Counted from the stretch's first letter, positions 35,475 to 46,790 are shown. The stretch is DNA of 64,000 bases from Sulfuriferula plumbiphila (GCF_009938015.1 NZ_AP021884.1:1289501-1353500), one strand, 5' to 3'. Notes: a model not told the origin generated them from the sequence alone. Made by a program: numbers and translations.

Positions 35475-38400
35475 ATCTGTCCGCCCCCTTTATTCGCCGC
35501 CCGGTGGCCACCACGCTGCTGGCGCTGGCGGTATTGCTGGCCGGCATCATGGCGTTTCGCCTGCTGCCGGTCGCGCCATTGCCGCAGGTGGATTTTCCCA
35601 CCATCACGGTACAGGCCAGTATGGCGGGCGCCAGCCCGGACGTGATGGCCGCCACCGTGGCTACCCCGCTGGAGCGCTCGCTGGGGCGCATTGCCGGCAT
35701 TACCCAGATGACCTCGTCGAGCTCGCTCGGCTCCACCCGTGTCATCCTGCAGTTTGATCTGGCGAAGAATATCAACAGCGCGGCGCGCGAGGTGCAGGCC
35801 GCGCTCAACGCAGCCCGTACGCTGTTGCCTGGCGGGCTCACCGGCAACCCGACCTATCGCAAGGTGAACCCGGCCGACGCGCCCATCATGATTATCTCGC
35901 TCACCTCCGCCAGCCTGACGCGCGGACAGATGTACGACGCCGCCTCGACCCTGCTGGGGCAGAAGATTTCGCAGCTGTCCGGCATCGGTCAGGTGACGGT
36001 AGGCGGTTCGGCGTTGCCGGCGGTGCGCGTGGAGCTGGATGTGCCGCAGCTCAACGGCATCGGCGTGGCGCTGGAACAGGTGCGCCAGGCGATCGCCAGC
36101 GCCAATGTGAATGCGCCCAGGGGCGTGGTGGAAGACAGTGAACAGCGCTGGCAGGTCGGCGCCAATGATCAGTTGTCCACAGTGGAACAATATCAGCGCC
36201 TGATCGTCGCTTATAAAAACGGCGCGCCAGTCCCTCTGAATCAAGTTGCCCGCGTCTACGAAGGGACACAAAACGCGCGCAACATGGGATTGTCCAATGG
36301 CGATCCCTCGGTGCAGATCATCATCTTTCGCCAGCCCGGCGCCAACATCATCGATACGGTGGAAGGCGTGAAGGCGGCGCTGCCCGGACTGGAAGCGTCG
36401 ATCCCGGCCGCCATCCAGGTGCGCATCATGTTGGACCGCACCACCACGATCCGTGCTTCGTTGAAGGAGGTGGAAAACACCCTGATCCTGTCGGTGCTAC
36501 TGGTGGTGGCCGTCGTGTGGCTGTTCCTGCGCGACTGGCGCGCCACGCTGATCCCCAGCATTGCCGTGCCGTTGTCGCTGATCGGTACCTTCGCCGCCAT
36601 GTGGCTGCTCGATTACAGCCTGGACAATCTGTCGCTGATGGCGCTGATCGTGGCGACCGGCTTTGTCGTGGACGACGCCATCGTAGTCCTGGAAAACATC
36701 ATGCGCCATGTCGAAGCCGGCATGCGTCCCATGGCGGCATCCCTGCTGGGTGCGCGCGAAATGGGTTTCACCGTACTGTCGATGAGCCTGTCGCTGGTCG
36801 CGGTGTTCATTCCGGTACTGTTCATGGGCGGCATCATCGGCCGGCTGTTTCACGAATTCGCCGTCACCCTCACCATCGCCATCGCCATCTCGCTGCTGGT
36901 GTCGCTGACGGTGACGCCGATGCTGGCAGCGCGCTGGCTGCGTCCGCATGCGCCGCCGACGGATGGACAGCCGCTGCACCGCCCGGCACTGGCGCGCGGC
37001 TGGGATGCGGTAGTGCGCGGCTACGCGCGCAGCCTGGACGGGGCACTGGCCCACCCCAGGCTGATGCTGCTGGTGTTTTTTTCCACCATCGCGCTCAACG
37101 TCTATCTGTACACCATCGTGCCCAAGGGCTTTTTCCCGACCCAGGATACGGGACTCCTGGTGAGCAATGTGCAAGCCGATCAGTCGGTGTCGTTTCAGGA
37201 CATGAGTGTCAAGCTCACGCGCATCGTCGCCATCGTGCGCAAAAACCCGGGCGTGGAAAACGTCGTGGCCTTTACCGGCGGGGGCTCAACCAACAGCGCC
37301 TTCATGTTCATGACGCTCAAGCCGGAAAGCCAGCGTGCAGGCGTGATGACCATCATGCAACAGTTGCGCATGAACCTGTCCAAAGTGCCCGGTGCCCGGG
37401 TGTCGATGTTCCCCGTGCAAGACATCCGTGCCGGCGGGCGTCCCTCGACCGGGCTATACGAATACACCCTGCAGGCCAGCGACCTGGATGCGCTGCGCTT
37501 ATGGGAGCCCAGGGTGCTTGCAGCGTTCCGCGGGATTGCCGGGCTCAGCGATGTCGATACCGATCAGCAAAGCAGCGGGCTGCAGCTGAAGCTGGTCATC
37601 GACCGCGCCGCGGCGGCACGCTACGCTATCCCTGTGAGCCTGATCGATCAGACGCTGAACGACGCCTTCGGCCAGCGTCTGGTGTCGACCATTTATGCCC
37701 CGCTGAACCAGTACCGCGTAGTGATGGAAGCCGCGCCACAGTACCAGCAGCAACAGTCGGCGCTGGACGATATTTATGTGATCAGCGCCAGCGGCCAGCG
37801 CGTGCCGCTGTCTGCATTGGCCCATTATGAGCTCGGCAACACGCCGCTGACGGTCAACCACCAGGGGCTGTTCGCCGCCTCGACCATTTCGTTCAATCTC
37901 GACAAAGGCGTGTCGCTGTCGCAGGCACAGGCAAAAATCGACCAGACGCTGGCGGAAATCGGCCTGCCCAGCGAAATTCACGGCGGTTTTCAGGGCACCG
38001 CGCAACTCTTCTCCGACACGCTGAAAAACCAGCCGCTGTACCTGATGGCTGCGCTGCTGGCCATCTACATCGTGCTGGGCATGCTGTACGAAAGCACCAT
38101 CCATCCGCTGACCATTCTGTCCACCCTGCCGCCAGCCGGCGTGGGCGCGGTGCTGGCGTTGCTGCTGGCCGGTTCCGAATTCAGCATCATCGCGCTGATC
38201 GGCGTGTTCCTGCTGATTGGCATCGTCAAGAAAAACGCCATTTTAATGATCGACTTTGCCCTGCAGGCCGAACGCGAACAGGGCCTGGAACCGCGTGCAG
38301 CCATCCGCCTGGCGGCCACATTGCGCCTGCGCCCGATTCTGATGACGACGCTGGCGGCGCTGTTTACCGCACTGCCGCTGGCCTTCATCACCGGCAACGG

Positions 38401-38566
38401 CGCGGAGTTGCGCCAGCCACTGGGCATCTCGATTGCCGGCGGACTGATTTTCAGCCAGTTGCTCACCCTCTACACGACGCCGGTGATTTATCTGGAACTC
38501 GACCGCCTGCGCCTGTGGAGCCTGAGCCGCTGGCAGCGTCTCTTTCCACGTTCCTTGCCTACCTGA
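35471..38566 (+). CDS. mdtC: RND efflux permease subunit 2 (MdtC type)
   Basis: A 1031-residue RND permease, paralogous to the preceding one: [20 protein letters not shown] at the N-terminus, [20 protein letters not shown] in TM4, [40 protein letters not shown]-like region (about residues 918-935) and [19 protein letters not shown]. The GTG start overlaps the upstream gene by 4 bases. The pairing of two different permeases with one adaptor is diagnostic for MdtBC-like heteromeric pumps, which in enterobacteria export bile salts and novobiocin; the substrate here is not known. Confidence 0.92.
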   Translation: MNLSAPFIRRPVATTLLALAVLLAGIMAFRLLPVAPLPQVDFPTITVQASMAGASPDVMAATVATPLERSLGRIAGITQMTSSSSLGSTRVILQFDLAKNINSAAREVQAALNAARTLLPGGLTGNPTYRKVNPADAPIMIISLTSASLTRGQMYDAASTLLGQKISQLSGIGQVTVGGSALPAVRVELDVPQLNGIGVALEQVRQAIASANVNAPRGVVEDSEQRWQVGANDQLSTVEQYQRLIVAYKNGAPVPLNQVARVYEGTQNARNMGLSNGDPSVQIIIFRQPGANIIDTVEGVKAALPGLEASIPAAIQVRIMLDRTTTIRASLKEVENTLILSVLLVVAVVWLFLRDWRATLIPSIAVPLSLIGTFAAMWLLDYSLDNLSLMALIVATGFVVDDAIVVLENIMRHVEAGMRPMAASLLGAREMGFTVLSMSLSLVAVFIPVLFMGGIIGRLFHEFAVTLTIAIAISLLVSLTVTPMLAARWLRPHAPPTDGQPLHRPALARGWDAVVRGYARSLDGALAHPRLMLLVFFSTIALNVYLYTIVPKGFFPTQDTGLLVSNVQADQSVSFQDMSVKLTRIVAIVRKNPGVENVVAFTGGGSTNSAFMFMTLKPESQRAGVMTIMQQLRMNLSKVPGARVSMFPVQDIRAGGRPSTGLYEYTLQASDLDALRLWEPRVLAAFRGIAGLSDVDTDQQSSGLQLKLVIDRAAAARYAIPVSLIDQTLNDAFGQRLVSTIYAPLNQYRVVMEAAPQYQQQQSALDDIYVISASGQRVPLSALAHYELGNTPLTVNHQGLFAASTISFNLDKGVSLSQAQAKIDQTLAEIGLPSEIHGGFQGTAQLFSDTLKNQPLYLMAALLAIYIVLGMLYESTIHPLTILSTLPPAGVGAVLALLLAGSEFSIIALIGVFLLIGIVKKNAILMIDFALQAEREQGLEPRAAIRLAATLRLRPILMTTLAALFTALPLAFITGNGAELRQPLGISIAGGLIFSQLLTLYTTPVIYLELDRLRLWSLSRWQRLFPRSLPT

Positions 38567-38578
38567 ACTGCCTCTTTC

Positions 38579-40063
38579 ATGACTGCACATCCAGCCGACT
38601 TGTCCTGTCTCCCGAACCCGCGCCGCATGGTGCTGACGGCGCTGCTGCTATGCGCCGGTCTGGGCGCGTGCAGCACCACGCCGCCGCAGCCGCCGGTCAA
38701 GCTCGGCGTGCCGGCCGCCTTTGCCGAGAGCCAGGGCTGGATGCCCGCCCGCCCGCAAGATGCCGCACCGCGCGGTGCGTGGTGGCAGGTATACAACGAC
38801 GCGCTACTCGATCAGCTTGAACAGCAGGTGGCGCAAGCCAACCAGAGCCTGCAGGCGGCGCTGGCCGCCTACGACCAGGCCACGGCGCTGACCGCCGCCA
38901 GTCGCGCCCAGTTTTATCCGACGCTGGGCGCCAGCCTGTCTGCCAGCCGCTCGAAAAGCGGCACCCTCTTCTCAACCGGACAAACCAATTCTCAGTCGGT
39001 GCCGAGCAACACGTTTAGCGCGGGGCTCACTGCCAGCTGGGTACCGGACCTGTGGGGCCAGGTGCGCCAGCAGGTGGCCGCCAGCGAGGCGTCGGCGCAG
39101 GCCAGCGCCGCCACGCTGCAAGCCACGCTGCTTTCCCTGCAAGCCACGCTGGCGCAAACCTATCTGCAATTGCGCGTGACCGACGCGCAAATCGGCCTGG
39201 CCGGGCAAACCGTGGCGGCTTATCAAAAGGCATTACAGTTGACCGAAAACCGCTATCGCGCCGGCGTGGTATCCGCTGCCGATGTGGCGCAGGCGCGCAC
39301 CCAGTTGCTGGGTGCCCAGGTGACGCACACGGATCTGGGCGTCACGCGCGCCCAGCAGCAACATGCGATTGCCGTGCTGGTGGGCGTGCCGCCCGCCCAA
39401 TTCAGTCTTGCGGCAGTGGACATGCGCCCCGCGGTGCCTGAGATTCCGGCCGGCGTGCCGGCACAGCTACTGCAGCGCCGTCCCGACCTGGCGGCAGCCG
39501 AGCGCAAGGTGGCGCAGGCCAATGCCCAGATCGGCGTGGCGCAGGCTGCGTGGTTTCCGGCGCTGACGCTGTCGGCGCAGACCGGCAGCCGGGTGTCGCA
39601 TCTGGCGGATTTGTTCAGTGCGCCGAGCCTGTTCTGGTCGCTTGGGCCCACCCTGGCGCTCACGCTTTTCGACGCCGGTGCGCGCAGCGCGCAAGTCGCC
39701 AGTGCCGAGGCCGGTTACCGCCAGACCGTGGCCAATTACCGGCAGACCGTGCTCACCGCCTTCCAGCAAGCCGAGGACAACCTGGCCGCGCAACGTATCC
39801 TGAGCGAGGAGGCGGCGCTACAGCGGCAAACCGTGCAAGCGGCTGAAACCTCGCTGCGTCTGGCAGAGAACCAGTACAAGGCAGGGACGGTTCCCTACCT
39901 CAATGTGATCACCGCGCAAGCCACGGCCAGCAGCGCGCAAAATGCCGAACTCGGCCTGCTCGGCCGTCGCCTGACCGCCAGTGTGCTGCTCATCCAGGCG
40001 CTGGGCGGGGGCTGGGGCGGCGATACACCTGCACTGGGTAGTGCGCCGGTTCGCAGCGAGTGA
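38579..40063 (+). CDS. NodT/OprM-family outer-membrane efflux channel lipoprotein
   Basis: A 494-residue TolC-superfamily channel. The signal segment has a lipobox (LLLCAGLGAC, cysteine near residue 31). Two outer-membrane-factor repeats follow, with W(W)QVYNDALLDQL near the start of the mature protein, long alpha-hairpins, the NRYRAGVVSAADVAQARTQL and NQYKAGTVPYLNVITAQAT motifs in each half, and LLQRRPDLAAAERKVAQANAQIG, a family hallmark. It starts 12 bases after the second permease and completes the tripartite pump. Confidence 0.93.
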   Translation: MTAHPADLSCLPNPRRMVLTALLLCAGLGACSTTPPQPPVKLGVPAAFAESQGWMPARPQDAAPRGAWWQVYNDALLDQLEQQVAQANQSLQAALAAYDQATALTAASRAQFYPTLGASLSASRSKSGTLFSTGQTNSQSVPSNTFSAGLTASWVPDLWGQVRQQVAASEASAQASAATLQATLLSLQATLAQTYLQLRVTDAQIGLAGQTVAAYQKALQLTENRYRAGVVSAADVAQARTQLLGAQVTHTDLGVTRAQQQHAIAVLVGVPPAQFSLAAVDMRPAVPEIPAGVPAQLLQRRPDLAAAERKVAQANAQIGVAQAAWFPALTLSAQTGSRVSHLADLFSAPSLFWSLGPTLALTLFDAGARSAQVASAEAGYRQTVANYRQTVLTAFQQAEDNLAAQRILSEEAALQRQTVQAAETSLRLAENQYKAGTVPYLNVITAQATASSAQNAELGLLGRRLTASVLLIQALGGGWGGDTPALGSAPVRSE

Positions 40064-40080
40064 AGCGCGTGGCGTGGACG

Positions 40081-40247
40081 CTAGTGGTCTGCTTTCGAAA
40101 TACCGGAACATGAAACGGCGTCTTTTCCCGCATGGCGGCGTTGCTCGTCGTTGCCATAGTCCGTGCTATGTCGCCTCCTCGCGCCTTGCCCTGTGAAAAA
40201 ATCCATCCGTTTCATTTTGTCCCCCTATTTCGAAAGCAGACCACCAG
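40081..40247. mobile_element. MITE-like palindromic element with 22-bp terminal inverted repeats
   Basis: CTAGTGGTCTGCTTTCGAAATA (40081-40102; shown as two halves CTAGTGGTCTG and CTTTCGAAATA) and its complement at 40226-40247 match at 21 of 22 positions. Inside the ends a second pair, TGAAACGG near 40111 and CCGTTTCA near 40206, continues the palindrome, as do imperfect TCTTTTCCCGCA.../...CTGTGAAAAAAT. There is no coding capacity. Length 167 bp. No clear target duplication. It begins 17 bases after the efflux-channel stop. Confidence 0.75.
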
Positions 40248-40716
40248 CGAGACGGTGGCTGCCTGCATCAGGCAGGGTTTTCCAGTCGCGCCCCATTCAG
40301 TGATCCAGCCCCTGGCAGCCTCACGCTGTCTTTTTTCCATGTCGTTGTTATACGGGCGCTGCAGGGGTAGTCTCCTGCAGAGACCAAGGATGCCAGGCGT
40401 TGATGTGTCGTCTGTATGGTTATGCGATGCCGGACGTGATGGGCTGCATCAAGGGCAAGCGTGCGACAGCGATTACCCGCAGGTTTGTGATAGGGCTGGG
40501 AACTCCACCGGAGAGGTGTTTTGGGCCAGAGGCTGCCTTGGGTCCATGGTGGGGCCGGATGAGCAACTGGCCAGGGTGTACATTCGCAACCCGGAACAAT
40601 GAACGTCATGACCAGATGAAACTGGGCGCGCAGCCCCGCCTTGGCCGGCTTACGGGTTAATGGCGCCTTTGAGGCGCTCACCCAATAACCCCCCCGGCTT
40701 TGTCGCGTTCTGAACC
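40248..40716. other. Gene-free 470 bases between the MITE and a DsrE-like gene
   Basis: Short frames occur on both strands (plus 40132-40602 and 40400-40660, minus 40268-40681), none with a ribosome-binding site or known motif. A GTGCGACAG stretch at 40461 recalls the 5' end of group II introns and the GC-rich run after 40610 looks structured (GGCGCCTTTGAGGCGC hairpin at 40661-40676), but no intron domain V or reverse transcriptase is present. Probably degraded mobile DNA. Confidence 0.4.
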
Positions 40717-41298
40717 CTAGCGTTTGTTGGTGTCGTCTTTGTTGTAAGCGCTAATCGGCGGAGTAGGCAGGGTCGCCCCCACGGCGATATAGGCATAACC
40801 CTTGTTTTGCCAGTAGGTCAGTGCATAGGGTCCGGCCGGGATGACGGTGACAAACCCGTCCAAATCCTCGGGTTTGAAACCCAGTGCGGCGGCGTCATTC
40901 TTGCATACCTCGAACCTGACCCCCTGTTGGGAAAAACTGGCGGCCCGGTCAACGATGTCTTTATATTTGGAATAGTTTTTCTTTGCCCAAAGCACCACTT
41001 CCGGGCCATGGGAAACAATGACGACCTTGATTGGGTCAATTTCATGGGGACCGTAATCCTCAGTTGCCTTTAGCAAGGCTGCGACATTGTTGAATACAAA
41101 GCCCACACTCTTCGGATCCTGAAAATTGAAATCCCACACGGCTTTGAGTTGTTTTAGCTGATTGATGTCAGCATAGCTGCTGAATTTCGCTGTGCCATAG
41201 GGAGCGGTGACCTTTTCCCCTTCGCCGAACGCCATGCCAGAAATACCCACCAAGGCAATGAAGGCAGCCCTTTTTATCAAGTCAGCGTAGGTCATCAT
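40717..41298 (-). CDS. Exported DsrE-family protein
   Basis: A 193-residue protein with a signal peptide (AAFIALVGISGMAFG) and a DsrE/DsrF-like domain: FNFQDPKSVGFVFNNVAALLK, IKVVIVSHGPEVVLWAKK, FSQQGVRFEVCKNDAAALGF with the conserved cysteine, and DLDGFVTVIPAGPYALTYWQNKGYAYI. This version is common in sulfur- and iron-oxidising proteobacteria, but its role is unknown. ACGGAG precedes tandem ATGs (41298 and 41295). It stands alone, after the MITE region. Confidence 0.85.
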   Translation of the reverse strand: MMTYADLIKRAAFIALVGISGMAFGEGEKVTAPYGTAKFSSYADINQLKQLKAVWDFNFQDPKSVGFVFNNVAALLKATEDYGPHEIDPIKVVIVSHGPEVVLWAKKNYSKYKDIVDRAASFSQQGVRFEVCKNDAAALGFKPEDLDGFVTVIPAGPYALTYWQNKGYAYIAVGATLPTPPISAYNKDDTNKR

Positions 41299-41659
41299 TG
41301 TCTCCGTTTCAAATAGGGTGAAATGAAAAAATCAGCCAGAGGCCTGGCGCACCGAATTTACTTTACGCCCAAGGCGTTTGTCAACGTGGTTGTCGCGTCA
41401 CCTCAGCTTACCTGCTTTAATGGTTCCATCTGAATCTGATCCACGTTCAGCCAAACTTCATCCTTCCAATTTCCAGTTTCGCGTTTGCCCTGAACAAAGC
41501 TGGGGGTTCCTGCTCCTGGCGCCGGTATAAACCTGTCAATTCGTGTTGATCGCAATTACAGAAACCGGATACCCATTATTTTGGGTTTGGCTGATCCACA
41601 GATAATCTGTTGCTGCAACGGTATATCAATGCACAAAGGGCGTCGCTATAATTCCGCCC
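41299..41659. other. Intergenic stretch between the DsrE-family gene and nadK
   Basis: Divergent promoter region of about 360 bases. A TATAAT (41647-41652) lies only 7 bases before the nadK ATG; the opposite side carries the ribosome-binding site of the DsrE gene. No gene or repeat seen in the middle. Confidence 0.5.
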
Positions 41660-42532
41660 ATGTCTGAAATCTTTCAAACCATCGCCCTGGTGGGCAAATA
41701 CGACAGTCCGGAAATCGGTGAGGCGCTGTTGCGCCTGGCAGATTTTCTGCGCGGCCGCGGCCATGACGTGTTGATTGCGCGCAACACCGCAGAGCATATC
41801 GGCAGCGCCATTTACCCGATTGCCGAGCTGGCCGAGATCGGCTCGCGTGCGGATCTGGCGGTGGTGCTGGGGGGCGACGGCACCATGCTGTCCATCGCGC
41901 GCATGCTGATGAAAGACGACATCCCCCTGATGGGGGTCAACCAGGGACATCTGGGTTTCCTCACCGATGTGCCGGTGGAAGCGATGTTCGAAAGCATGGC
42001 CGCCATTCTGGATGGCGAGTATGTTGCCGAGCAACGCCTGCTGCTCAATGCCGGTATTGTGCGCGATGGCGAGGAGATTTTCGCCGCCTGCGCCTTCAAT
42101 GATGTGGTGGTGAGCAAGGCCAGTAGCGGGCGGCTGATTGAATTCGAAGTTTTCATTGACGGCGATTTTGTCTATCGCCAGCGCTCCGACGGCCTGATCA
42201 TTGCCACGCCCACCGGCTCCACCGCGTATGCCCTGTCAGCAGGCGGACCGATCCTGCACCCTACGCTGGAAGCCTTCGTGCTGGTGCCCATCTGCGCGCA
42301 TACCCTGTCGGCCAGGCCGATTGCGGTGAATAGCCGGTCTGCAGTTGAGCTGCGCCTGATTGTGGCAGGCGATGCGCGCGTCTATTTTGACGGCCAGCGC
42401 CATTTCGATGTGCAGGTCGGCGACCGCATCATGGTCAGTCGTGCACCCAAAACCCTGCGCCTGCTGCATCCCAAAAATTACAGCTACTACTTTACGCTCA
42501 GGCATAAGTTGCACTGGGGTACCCAACTCTAA
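41660..42532 (+). CDS. nadK: NAD kinase
   Basis: A 290-residue enzyme phosphorylating NAD to NADP. Signatures: LVGKYDSPEI at the N-terminus, VVLGGDGTMLSIARM (catalytic GGDG), GVNQGHLGFLTD, FNDVVVSKAS, and TPTGSTAYALSAGGPILHP. Length is normal. There is no Shine-Dalgarno sequence before ATG 41660, and a TATAAT ends 8 bases before it, so the transcript may be leaderless. One base separates its stop from the recN ATG, and the pair is a conserved operon. Confidence 0.96.
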   Translation: MSEIFQTIALVGKYDSPEIGEALLRLADFLRGRGHDVLIARNTAEHIGSAIYPIAELAEIGSRADLAVVLGGDGTMLSIARMLMKDDIPLMGVNQGHLGFLTDVPVEAMFESMAAILDGEYVAEQRLLLNAGIVRDGEEIFAACAFNDVVVSKASSGRLIEFEVFIDGDFVYRQRSDGLIIATPTGSTAYALSAGGPILHPTLEAFVLVPICAHTLSARPIAVNSRSAVELRLIVAGDARVYFDGQRHFDVQVGDRIMVSRAPKTLRLLHPKNYSYYFTLRHKLHWGTQL

Positions 42533-42533
42533 A

Positions 42534-44186
42534 ATGCTGCGCCAACTCAGCCTGCGTGACTTCGTTATCGTGGACGCGCTCGATATTGAATTCGAGCCGG
42601 GTTTCACCGTGCTCACCGGCGAGACCGGCGCGGGTAAATCCATCCTGGTGGACGCGCTGGCGCTGGCGCTGGGCGAACGTGGCGACGCCAGTGTAGTGCG
42701 CGAGGGTGCGCTGCGCGCCGAGATCAGCGCCGAGTTCGATTGCAGCGGTTTGCCCGGCCTGCAGGACTGGCTGGCCGAGAGCGCGCTGGACGACGATGCC
42801 ACCTGCCTGTTGCGCCGGGTGGTAGACAGCAACGGACGCTCACGCTGCTTTATCAATGGCCGCAGCGTCACCGCGCAGCAGTTGCGCGAGGCAGGCGAGT
42901 TTCTGGTTGACATCCACGGCCAGCACGCGCACCAGTCGCTGCTCAAAACGGCCGCCCAGCGTGATCTGCTCGACAGCTACGGCGGCTTGCAGCCCCTGGT
43001 GCGGCAAGTTGCCGACGCCTATCGCCACTGGCGCGATCTGCACGACCGGCTCAGCGCGTTGCGTGACAACAGCAGCGGGCTCGACGCCGAGCGCGAGCGC
43101 CTGCACTGGCTGGTCACCGATATGGACACGCTGCAATTTACGCAGGCGGGCTGGGACGAGCTGCAGGCTGAACACCGCCGCCTGGCCAATGCCGCCAGCC
43201 TGATGGAGGGCGTGGGCCTGGCGCTGGATGTGCTATCTGAAGGAGAAACCGCTGCCGAACAGCAAATCAGCGCGGTGAGCGCGCGGCTGGCGAGCCTGGC
43301 GGATTACGATAGTGACCTGCAACCGGCGCGTGAGCTGGTGGAATCCGCAGCGCTGCAGTTACAGGAAGCCACGCACAGCCTGCGCCGCTATCTGGATCAC
43401 CTGGAAGCCGACCCGGCACGCTTGAATGAGGTCGAGGCACGCATCGAACAGGTGCTCGATACGGCACGCAAATATCGCGTCAAAGCGGAACAATTGCCCG
43501 ACCTGCTGGCCAGCGCGCAAACCCGGCTCAGCGAACTCGGCGCGACCGCCGACCCGGCGGCGCTGGAACAGGCTGCCCGTGGCGCGCGCGAACAGTGGCT
43601 CGCCCACGCAGCTAAACTCAGCACGGAGCGCACCAGGGCCGCCGGCAAACTGGCAGCCAGCGTGAGCCTGTCTATGCAGCAGCTGGCGCTGGCCGGCGGC
43701 ACATTTGAGATTGGCCTGACGCCCCTGGCCGAGGGCAATGCGCACGGCCTGGAACAGGTCGAGTTCATGGTCGCGCCGCACCCCGGCACAGCGCCTAAAG
43801 CCCTGGCCAAGGTGGCCTCGGGCGGCGAGCTGTCGCGCATCAGTCTGGCGCTGCAGACCGCGGTCAGCCAGGTGGCGGGCGTGCCTACCCTGATCTTCGA
43901 CGAAGTGGACGTGGGCATCGGCGGCGGGGTGGCGGAAATCGTTGGCACGCTGCTCAAAAATCTGGCCGGCAGCCGTCAGGTATTGTGCATCACACACCTG
44001 CCGCAGGTGGCCGCGTGTGGCCAGCAGCATCTGCAAGTCAGCAAGGCAGCGCGCGACGGCGGCGTGGTGAGCCACATCACCGCGCTCGATGCGTCCGCAC
44101 GCGTGGATGAAATCGCCCGCATGCTGGGCGGCGTCACCATCACCGAAACCACACGCAAGCACGCGGCGGAAATGTTGAATAGTTAG
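42534..44186 (+). CDS. recN: DNA repair protein RecN
   Basis: A 550-residue SMC-like ATPase for double-strand-break repair. ATG 42534 immediately follows the nadK stop; the longer frame is inside nadK. Walker A VLTGETGAGKSILVDAL (about residue 30), long central coiled coil (about 150-370), signature KVASGGELSRISLALQ, Walker B TLIFDEVDVGIGGGVAE and the LCITHLPQVAACG H-loop, ending ETTRKHAAEML. Length matches the family. Confidence 0.96.
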   Translation: MLRQLSLRDFVIVDALDIEFEPGFTVLTGETGAGKSILVDALALALGERGDASVVREGALRAEISAEFDCSGLPGLQDWLAESALDDDATCLLRRVVDSNGRSRCFINGRSVTAQQLREAGEFLVDIHGQHAHQSLLKTAAQRDLLDSYGGLQPLVRQVADAYRHWRDLHDRLSALRDNSSGLDAERERLHWLVTDMDTLQFTQAGWDELQAEHRRLANAASLMEGVGLALDVLSEGETAAEQQISAVSARLASLADYDSDLQPARELVESAALQLQEATHSLRRYLDHLEADPARLNEVEARIEQVLDTARKYRVKAEQLPDLLASAQTRLSELGATADPAALEQAARGAREQWLAHAAKLSTERTRAAGKLAASVSLSMQQLALAGGTFEIGLTPLAEGNAHGLEQVEFMVAPHPGTAPKALAKVASGGELSRISLALQTAVSQVAGVPTLIFDEVDVGIGGGVAEIVGTLLKNLAGSRQVLCITHLPQVAACGQQHLQVSKAARDGGVVSHITALDASARVDEIARMLGGVTITETTRKHAAEMLNS

Positions 44187-44205
44187 CCCGCTGGCTATTG
44201 GGGGA

Positions 44206-44516
44206 ATGACCATGCGCACGACGCCTGCGACTGCGCAGCGCTTTGCCGAGGCGCTGCACACAGCCGCCCATGCCTGGAAGCTGGCACTGGATCGCCGCCT
44301 CAAACCCCTGGGGCTGAGCCGTGCCACGTGAATCGCGCCGATCGCCGCGCCAAACGCATCGAGGTGAGCGCGGCGGGGCTGGTGGTGTGCGGGCAGATTC
44401 GTCAGGTGGCGGCAGAGCTGCGCGCAGTCATTCTGGCGGATGTGGCAGGTGAGGATATCGACCGCGCCCTGGCTTTGCTCGAGCACATCCGTACCCAGGC
44501 AGAGGCACAGTGATGA
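44206..44516 (+). pseudogene. MarR-family regulator remnant (central winged helix deleted)
   Basis: The first 41 codons (ATG 44206) read RFAEALHTAAHAWKLALDRR followed by LKPLGLSRAT, the N-terminus of an EmrR/MarR regulator; a stop follows. The next 60 codons, in another frame from 44328, read RAKRIEVSAAGLVVCGQIRQ and a helical C-terminus, the usual end of MarR proteins. About 45-60 codons containing the recognition helix and wing are gone. It is the first of three adjoining fragments of an emrRAB-type operon. Confidence 0.7.
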
Positions 44517-44628
44517 ATGCCACGAAAAATCCCTGATTGCCGTCACCGTGCTGGCGCTGCTGGCGGGCGGCGGCTGGTACTGGAATGCCGCGATTGTGCC
44601 AGTTGCCAGCCAGGTATCCGGGCGGTAA
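44514..44628 (+). pseudogene. EmrA/HlyD-family adaptor remnant (N-terminal anchor only)
   Basis: ATG AAT GCC ACG AAA begins an adaptor-like N-terminus, then a frame change in the A-run leads to KSLIAVTVLALLAGGGWYW, the membrane anchor of an EmrA/HlyD protein. A stop follows after about 35 codons. Roughly 350 residues of the adaptor are missing. Confidence 0.55.
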
Positions 44629-44909
44629 GCACTTATCTGCGCTATTCGACGCGCGTCAGCTGGGCGGAGCTACGCCAGTACATCACGCCCTACAATAATC
44701 ACGCGCAGCAGGTTCTGGCGCCGCTGCACCTGGCCATGCCGGGTGGCGGGGCCGGGGTATTGGGACAGGCGGTGCAACGCCAGGCCAGTGTGCAGGGCTT
44801 CGTCTGTACTTTCTGGCTGATTGCGCTGAGTTTTGTAATGCTGTTGCCGTTGCTGCTGTTGATCAGATCGGTCAAGGGCCACAAACCTGCCATGCTGGTC
44901 GCGGAATAG
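44622..44909 (+). pseudogene. EmrB/DHA2-type MFS transporter remnant (C-terminal end only)
   Basis: From about 44622 the frame reads VSTYLRYSTRVSWAELRQYI followed by a helix rich in Q/A and the membrane segment FWLIALSFVMLLPLLLLIRS, matching the last loop and last transmembrane helix of DHA2 drug exporters (usual pattern: HHAxLxExVxP...FWxxxxxxxxxLPLxLLxR). The first ~400 residues are absent. It ends two bases before the convergent fur gene's stop. Confidence 0.6.
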
Positions 44910-44911
44910 GC

Positions 44912-45340
44912 TTATCTGGGTTTGTGCGGACACGCGCTCTTAGTGCAATCCGCGTAAATATGCAGCGAGTGGTCGTGGATGGTAAAACCGCGCTGCGCGG
45001 CGACTTTTTTCTGGCGGCGCTCGATTTCCTCGTCGAAAAATTCTTCCACGCGCCCGCACTGCAGGCATACCAGGTGGTCGTGATGGCCGCCGCTGTTGAG
45101 CTCGTACACCGCCTTGTCGCTGTCGAAATGATGGCGGATCAGCAGTCCGGCCTGCTCGAACTGGGTCAGCACCCGGTAAACCGTGGCGAGTCCGATGTCA
45201 ATGTCTTCGGCAATCAGCAGGCGGTACACTTCTTCAGCGCTGAGGTGGCGTTTAGTCGAGCCTTCGAACAGGTCGAGGATTTTCAGCCGGGGCAGGGTGG
45301 CTTTGAGGCCGATGCTTTTCAGATCGCTGGGGTCGCTCAT
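44912..45340 (-). CDS. fur: Ferric uptake regulator Fur
   Basis: A 142-residue iron-responsive repressor. Winged helix with [15 protein letters not shown] and [31 protein letters not shown]; metal sites in [32 protein letters not shown] (His cluster, CxxC) and the C-terminal [17 protein letters not shown]. Length and motifs fit Fur rather than Zur or PerR. It is divergent from bamE, the classic proteobacterial fur-bamE arrangement. Confidence 0.97.
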   Translation of the reverse strand: MSDPSDLKSIGLKATLPRLKILDLFEGSTKRHLSAEEVYRLLIAEDIDIGLATVYRVLTQFEQAGLLIRHHFDSDKAVYELNSGGHHDHLVCLQCGRVEEFFDEEIERRQKKVAAQRGFTIHDHSLHIYADCTKSACPHKPR

Positions 45341-45421
45341 GATGTGGGGAGTGTCTCGTGCGGGTTATCTGAGCTATCATAGTGCCTTTATTTTGTTGCT
45401 TTGCAAATACCAGACTAAAAT

Positions 45422-46701
<1,280 letters not shown>

Positions 46702-46708
46702 ACTCGCG

Positions 46709-46737
46709 TTGAGTTCGGGGGCGTTTTCGGCTAAAAT
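46709..46737 (+). promoter_or_regulatory. Sigma-70 promoter before carA
   Basis: TTGAGT (46709-46714), 17-base spacer, TAAAAT (46732-46737). It lies just past the dapB stop and about 77 bases before the carA start. Confidence 0.6.
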
Positions 46738-46752
46738 GGGGCCTATATTTCA

Positions 46753-46790
46753 GAGGCGGGCGGGTGAAAACTCAGCCCGCCTCTTTGTGT
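46753..46790 (+). terminator. Hairpin in the carA leader (terminator or attenuator)
   Basis: GAGGCGGGC (46753-46761) pairs perfectly with GCCCGCCTC (46775-46783); TTTGTGT follows. It is downstream of the predicted carA promoter, so it could serve dapB as a terminator or act on the carA leader. The T-run is short. Confidence 0.5.

Noticed and set aside
40461-40600. Group II intron
   Set aside because: Only a GTGCGAC start resembles one; no domain V hairpin or reverse transcriptase reading frame was found.
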